A stretch of 7,379 bases of DNA from Thermoplasmata archaeon (GTDB lineage: Archaea; Thermoplasmatota; Thermoplasmata; Thermoplasmatales; Thermoplasmataceae). The stretch lies in assembly GCA_021845325.1 (NCBI GenBank), contig JAKBRR010000077.1, positions 1 through 7,379 on the forward strand. Direction: 5' to 3'. The first letter of the stretch is position 1. Each line of letters starts with the position of its first letter. The translations under genes were made by a program, and so were the position numbers. The notes below the pieces were generated by a model. It was not told the DNA's origin and searched no databases. It saw nothing but the letters and a program-made list of their open reading frames with translations. Below are positions 5,605 through 7,379 of this stretch, piece after piece.

Positions 5605-6658
5605 ATATCCACCTGCTATTTCTTTCTTTGAACCATTCAGAAGTTCTTTTAATTCCTTCTCTTAGACTATGTTCCGGTGCTTTCCCTATGAGATTTCTGG
5701 ACCATTTTGAACTTACTGTAAATTCCACCGGCACTCCATTTATCATCTCCCCAGGCTCATAGTAATAGTTCAATGTTACAGCGGAGTGTGAATTCATAAC
5801 TTCTCCAATGAGTTTTGCAATTTGCACGTTTGTAAGAATCTCGTCTCCAGCATTTCCGGCAACATTTATGATAGAGTTCCTTAATTCTATTTCATTAAGG
5901 AAGTCAACGTCGTGACCGTAATCGCTTTTTCTTACTATTGCCTCATACAAACTCATAACGTCCCCGAGGTATGTCCAAAGCCTTTTAGAATATGGTGACC
6001 TTAGTGAAAATTCGCGATTTTGCAAATTAGATATGATTAATTTTGCTATAAGTTCGTCGGTCCTCATCATTTCACCATAACTCGATCCAACTCTTGTAAT
6101 AATGACAGGGATACCAAAAGAGTGATGATATGTTCTGTAGAGCTGCTCTACTGCAGCTTTAGTCCAGCCGTATATTGAAGTGGGGTTGACCGACGTGTTC
6201 TCATCATATAATCCTCTGGTTCCATAAAGAGCATTGAAACTGCTTGGATAAATTACGGGTGGCGGTGAACTTAGCTTTCTAAGACTTTCTAGCAGTCCAA
6301 CTGCTGGTTCTAAGTTTGCTCCTATTGTTCCCCTTGGGGATTCGTTACCAAAAGGGCGATCTGGAAATCCTATTGCACAGTCAATAACTAGATCTACACC
6401 ATCAAGGTCTCTTTGCGATATATCCTGAGAAGCTTTCCATCTATATTCAACCTGATCCAATATGCCCTTTTCAATGAGACGCCAGCATTCATCAATGCGG
6501 TTAATATCTGTTACTATTACTTCATCGCCAAGCCTTAGGAACAATTCAGACAGTGAAGAACCAAGGACTCCATTTCCTCCGGTTATGAAAATTTTAGACA
6601 GATTTAAACACCAATTGACAATTTCTAACAATATATTAATTTTTGTTCTTGACGACAT
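5594..6658 (-). CDS. Extended SDR NAD-dependent sugar epimerase/dehydratase
   Basis: The product is an extended short-chain dehydrogenase of the UDP-glucose 4-epimerase/GDP-mannose dehydratase group, which acts on nucleotide sugars through a transient keto form. The Rossmann motif TGGNGVLG is at 26-33. D51 at the end of the second strand suggests NAD(H) rather than NADP(H). S139/S140 and Y163-x3-K167 (in SIYGWTKAA) supply the catalytic Ser-Tyr-Lys. RLWTYLGDV (226-234) matches the R-D-F-x-Y-V-x-D-V segment of the family. The exact reaction cannot be told from these motifs. From ATG 6658 the product is 354 residues, with an unusual 20-residue leader before the Rossmann strand. A start at CTG 6601, which has GGTG seven bases upstream, would give the usual family N-terminus; TTG 6631 is another option. 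It is the first operon gene, preceded by a TATA-like box. Confidence 0.93.
   Translation of the reverse strand: MSSRTKINILLEIVNWCLNLSKIFITGGNGVLGSSLSELFLRLGDEVIVTDINRIDECWRLIEKGILDQVEYRWKASQDISQRDLDGVDLVIDCAIGFPDRPFGNESPRGTIGANLEPAVGLLESLRKLSSPPPVIYPSSFNALYGTRGLYDENTSVNPTSIYGWTKAAVEQLYRTYHHSFGIPVIITRVGSSYGEMMRTDELIAKLIISNLQNREFSLRSPYSKRLWTYLGDVMSLYEAIVRKSDYGHDVDFLNEIELRNSIINVAGNAGDEILTNVQIAKLIGEVMNSHSAVTLNYYYEPGEMINGVPVEFTVSSKWSRNLIGKAPEHSLREGIKRTSEWFKERNSRWIFGT
5609..5614 (-). promoter_or_regulatory. AGGTGG ribosome binding site of the radical SAM gene
   Basis: AGGTGG followed by ATAT precedes the TTG start at 5604 and fits the archaeal anti-Shine-Dalgarno sequence (GGAGGTGAT complement). 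It sits inside the last codons of the epimerase gene and decides the otherwise uncertain TTG start. Confidence 0.7.
6609..6612 (-). promoter_or_regulatory. GGTG motif before a possible CTG start of the epimerase
   Basis: On the minus strand GGTG, then seven bases, then CTG at 6601-6599. Starting there gives a protein opening (M)SKIFITGG, as typical SDR enzymes do. CTG starts are rare, so this is a hypothesis only. Confidence 0.25.
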
Positions 6659-6676
6659 TGTCTAAATTTAATTGTT

Positions 6677-6684
6677 TTTTTATA
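6677..6684 (-). promoter_or_regulatory. TATA-like box of the three-gene operon
   Basis: On the minus strand TATAAAAA (within CTAT followed by seven A) is centred about 22 bases before ATG 6658. Archaeal spacing puts transcription start at or a few bases inside that ATG. This supports either a nearly leaderless transcript or translation from a start further downstream. No other promoter-like site is evident between the three operon genes. Confidence 0.5.
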
Positions 6685-6719
6685 GTTCGTGATGACAAAC
6701 AGAAAACATGAAATATAAT

Positions 6720-6906
6720 TTAATCATTCTTTTTCATGCGACTGTGGAAAGCATCCTGGACTGAGTTTAAGAGTGCTTCAACATCACTGGATGATTTCTC
6801 ATCCTTAGATTCTTCCCCTATTTTCATGCTTAAGAATATACCGGTGATGGGACTGGTACTGAAGGAGAAGATTCTGATCAGTTACATAAATCCCATGTGC
6901 CCTCAT
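6720..6906 (-). pseudogene. Possible small gene broken by one frameshift
   Basis: Two overlapping frames on the operon strand together read as one small protein. The first starts at ATG 6906 (MRAHGIYVTDQNLLLQYQ) and stops at 6805. The second is open from 6881 and ends at TAA 6722-6720; it contains SPITGIFLSMKIGEES followed by a charged, likely helical tail ending SRMKKND. Joining them between about 6881 and 6805 gives roughly 62 residues. A TATA-like ATTAATAAA (6938-6930) is centred 28 bases before ATG 6906, as for a leaderless gene. I do not recognise the family. It may be a decayed gene, a sequencing error, or chance; a 35-residue ORF from ATG 6827 alone is the minimal alternative. It ends about 60 bases before the epimerase ATG. 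Confidence 0.35.
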
Positions 6907-6929
6907 TGTTAGATTATATCTCCCTTTTC

Positions 6930-6938
6930 TTTATTAAT
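6930..6938 (-). promoter_or_regulatory. TATA-like box before the small frameshifted ORF
   Basis: On the minus strand ATTAATAAA is centred 28 bases before ATG 6906. It is weak evidence because the region is AT-rich. Confidence 0.25.
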
Positions 6939-7050
6939 CAATACTTTGAACCTGTTTATTGAGATATCTCAGTTATGCACTGGCATTTAGCGCTGTGTTT
7001 TCATTAATTACTTATCTTGGTTTTAATACACTCTATATGAAATTTATTTC

Positions 7051-7056
7051 AGGAGG
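7051..7056 (+). promoter_or_regulatory. AGGAGG ribosome-binding-like site in a G-run
   Basis: AGGAGG begins a 13-base purine block with a single T (7051-7063), followed by TTTTG and a T-run. It stands out in very AT-rich DNA. It lies nine bases before TTG 7066 and overlaps GTG 7057, so it may serve the small frame that follows. Confidence 0.3.
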
Positions 7057-7065
7057 GTGGGGGTT

Positions 7066-7185
7066 TTGTTTTTTTCATTAATTGATACAATTGCTAAATA
7101 TATAACAAGTTTTATTCTTTACTCCTCTGGTCAATTGGTAAACATTATTCAGTTTATCTGTCAAGAATCTGAATGTAACATTTAA
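7066..7185 (+). CDS. Doubtful 39-residue hydrophobic small ORF
   Basis: From TTG 7066 the frame runs 39 codons to TAA 7183-7185; GTG 7057 would add three. The product is hydrophobic in its first two thirds (FFSLIDTIAKYITSFILY) and ends with a cysteine-containing tail, FICQESECNI. It could be a single-pass membrane miniprotein. It is divergent from the operon. The main support is the AGGAGG nine bases upstream. Against it, the TATA-like CTATATGA (7033-7040) would place transcription start after the AGGAGG, and a frame of this length is easily random. No family is recognised. Confidence 0.22.
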   Translation: MFFSLIDTIAKYITSFILYSSGQLVNIIQFICQESECNI

Positions 7186-7379
7186 TATTCCGAGAGCCTA
7201 TTTCTAACTAGCCCGTATTGCAAAATTAGTTAAATCTATAAAAAAAACTGTTTTAGTCACTTACTCAAAACAATTGGAAAATATATCGAAGTAAACCAAC
7301 ATCTTTATTAATTCATCAAATTTATTAACAAAGTAAATATACTCAATGGACACAAGTTACAGATATCTGTGGTGATTTT

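Larger units (their letters stand above)
6907..7379. other. AT-rich right flank without a confident gene
   Basis: No protein longer than about 42 codons or RNA gene is visible. It contains an AGGAGG/G-run (7051-7063) before a 39-42 codon frame, two short palindromes sharing AGATATCT (6961-6970 and 7359-7370), and a rightward TATA-like CTAT-plus-A-run at 7236-7248. No coding start follows that box inside the window except a 9-codon frame at 7347, so any gene it serves would lie beyond the window. Confidence 0.5.

Noticed and set aside
4883..5665. Plus-strand frames of 89 and 109 codons opposite the radical SAM gene
   Set aside because: They are antisense to a gene with an intact iron-sulfur motif and good ribosome binding site.
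6462..6665. Plus-strand 67-codon frame opposite the start of the epimerase gene
   Set aside because: It covers the complement of the Rossmann motif and has no independent support.
6998..7083. Direct repeat TTTTCATTAATT at 6998-7009 and 7072-7083
   Set aside because: It is short and low in complexity; in DNA this AT-rich two copies are expected by chance. No regular array of repeats and spacers exists, so it is not a CRISPR.
7057..7185. The cysteine-ended miniprotein as a precursor peptide for the radical SAM enzyme
   Set aside because: It is divergent from the operon and over 1.4 kb from the radical SAM gene, no peptide-recognition domain is evident in that enzyme, and the frame itself is doubtful.
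6677..7248. Shared promoter-like CTAT-plus-A-run at 6674-6685 (minus) and 7236-7248 (plus)
   Set aside because: The similarity is an A-run with a common TATA start; no gene follows the right-hand copy inside the window.

Overview
The window looks archaeal, most likely from a low-GC member of the Thermoplasmata; the class is an inference from style, not from a marker gene. The tRNA gene lacks an encoded CCA end. The outermost genes have AT-rich TATA-like boxes about 22-28 bases before their first codons, with little or no leader. The internal operon genes instead carry GGTG-type ribosome binding sites, and TTG is used as a start.

Layout. A tRNA-Asp(GTC) gene lies at 47-119. From 120 to 957 there is about 840 bases of AT-rich DNA with only doubtful small reading frames (231-353 and 502-738), some broken coding-like stretches and one clear inverted repeat. 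A GT4 glycosyltransferase is encoded on the + strand (958-2262). It converges, across a 517-base gap, on a minus-strand operon read right to left: an extended SDR NAD-sugar epimerase/dehydratase (6658-5594), a radical SAM protein with a half-SPASM C-terminus (5604-4507, overlapping the epimerase by 11 bases), and a fusion of WG-type repeats to a COMT-like O-methyltransferase (4492-2780, 14 bases downstream). Just upstream of the operon, 6720-6906 holds a small coding-like stretch on the same strand that needs one frameshift to be continuous. The remaining right flank (6907-7379) is AT-rich and holds an isolated AGGAGG/G-run ahead of a 39-42 codon frame.

How the genes may work together. A sugar-nucleotide-type SDR, a radical SAM enzyme with a single predicted auxiliary cluster, an O-methyltransferase and a nearby glycosyltransferase suggest synthesis and transfer of an unusual, possibly oxidised or O-methylated, sugar or small polar group onto a cell-surface glycan, glycolipid or glycoprotein. 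No substrate can be read from the sequence. The strongest candidate for something undescribed is the three-gene operon, in particular the WG-repeat/O-methyltransferase fusion coupled to the half-SPASM radical SAM enzyme. The tRNA, long gene-poor stretches and broken reading frames look like an accessory or island-like setting, but no integrase or att repeat is visible.
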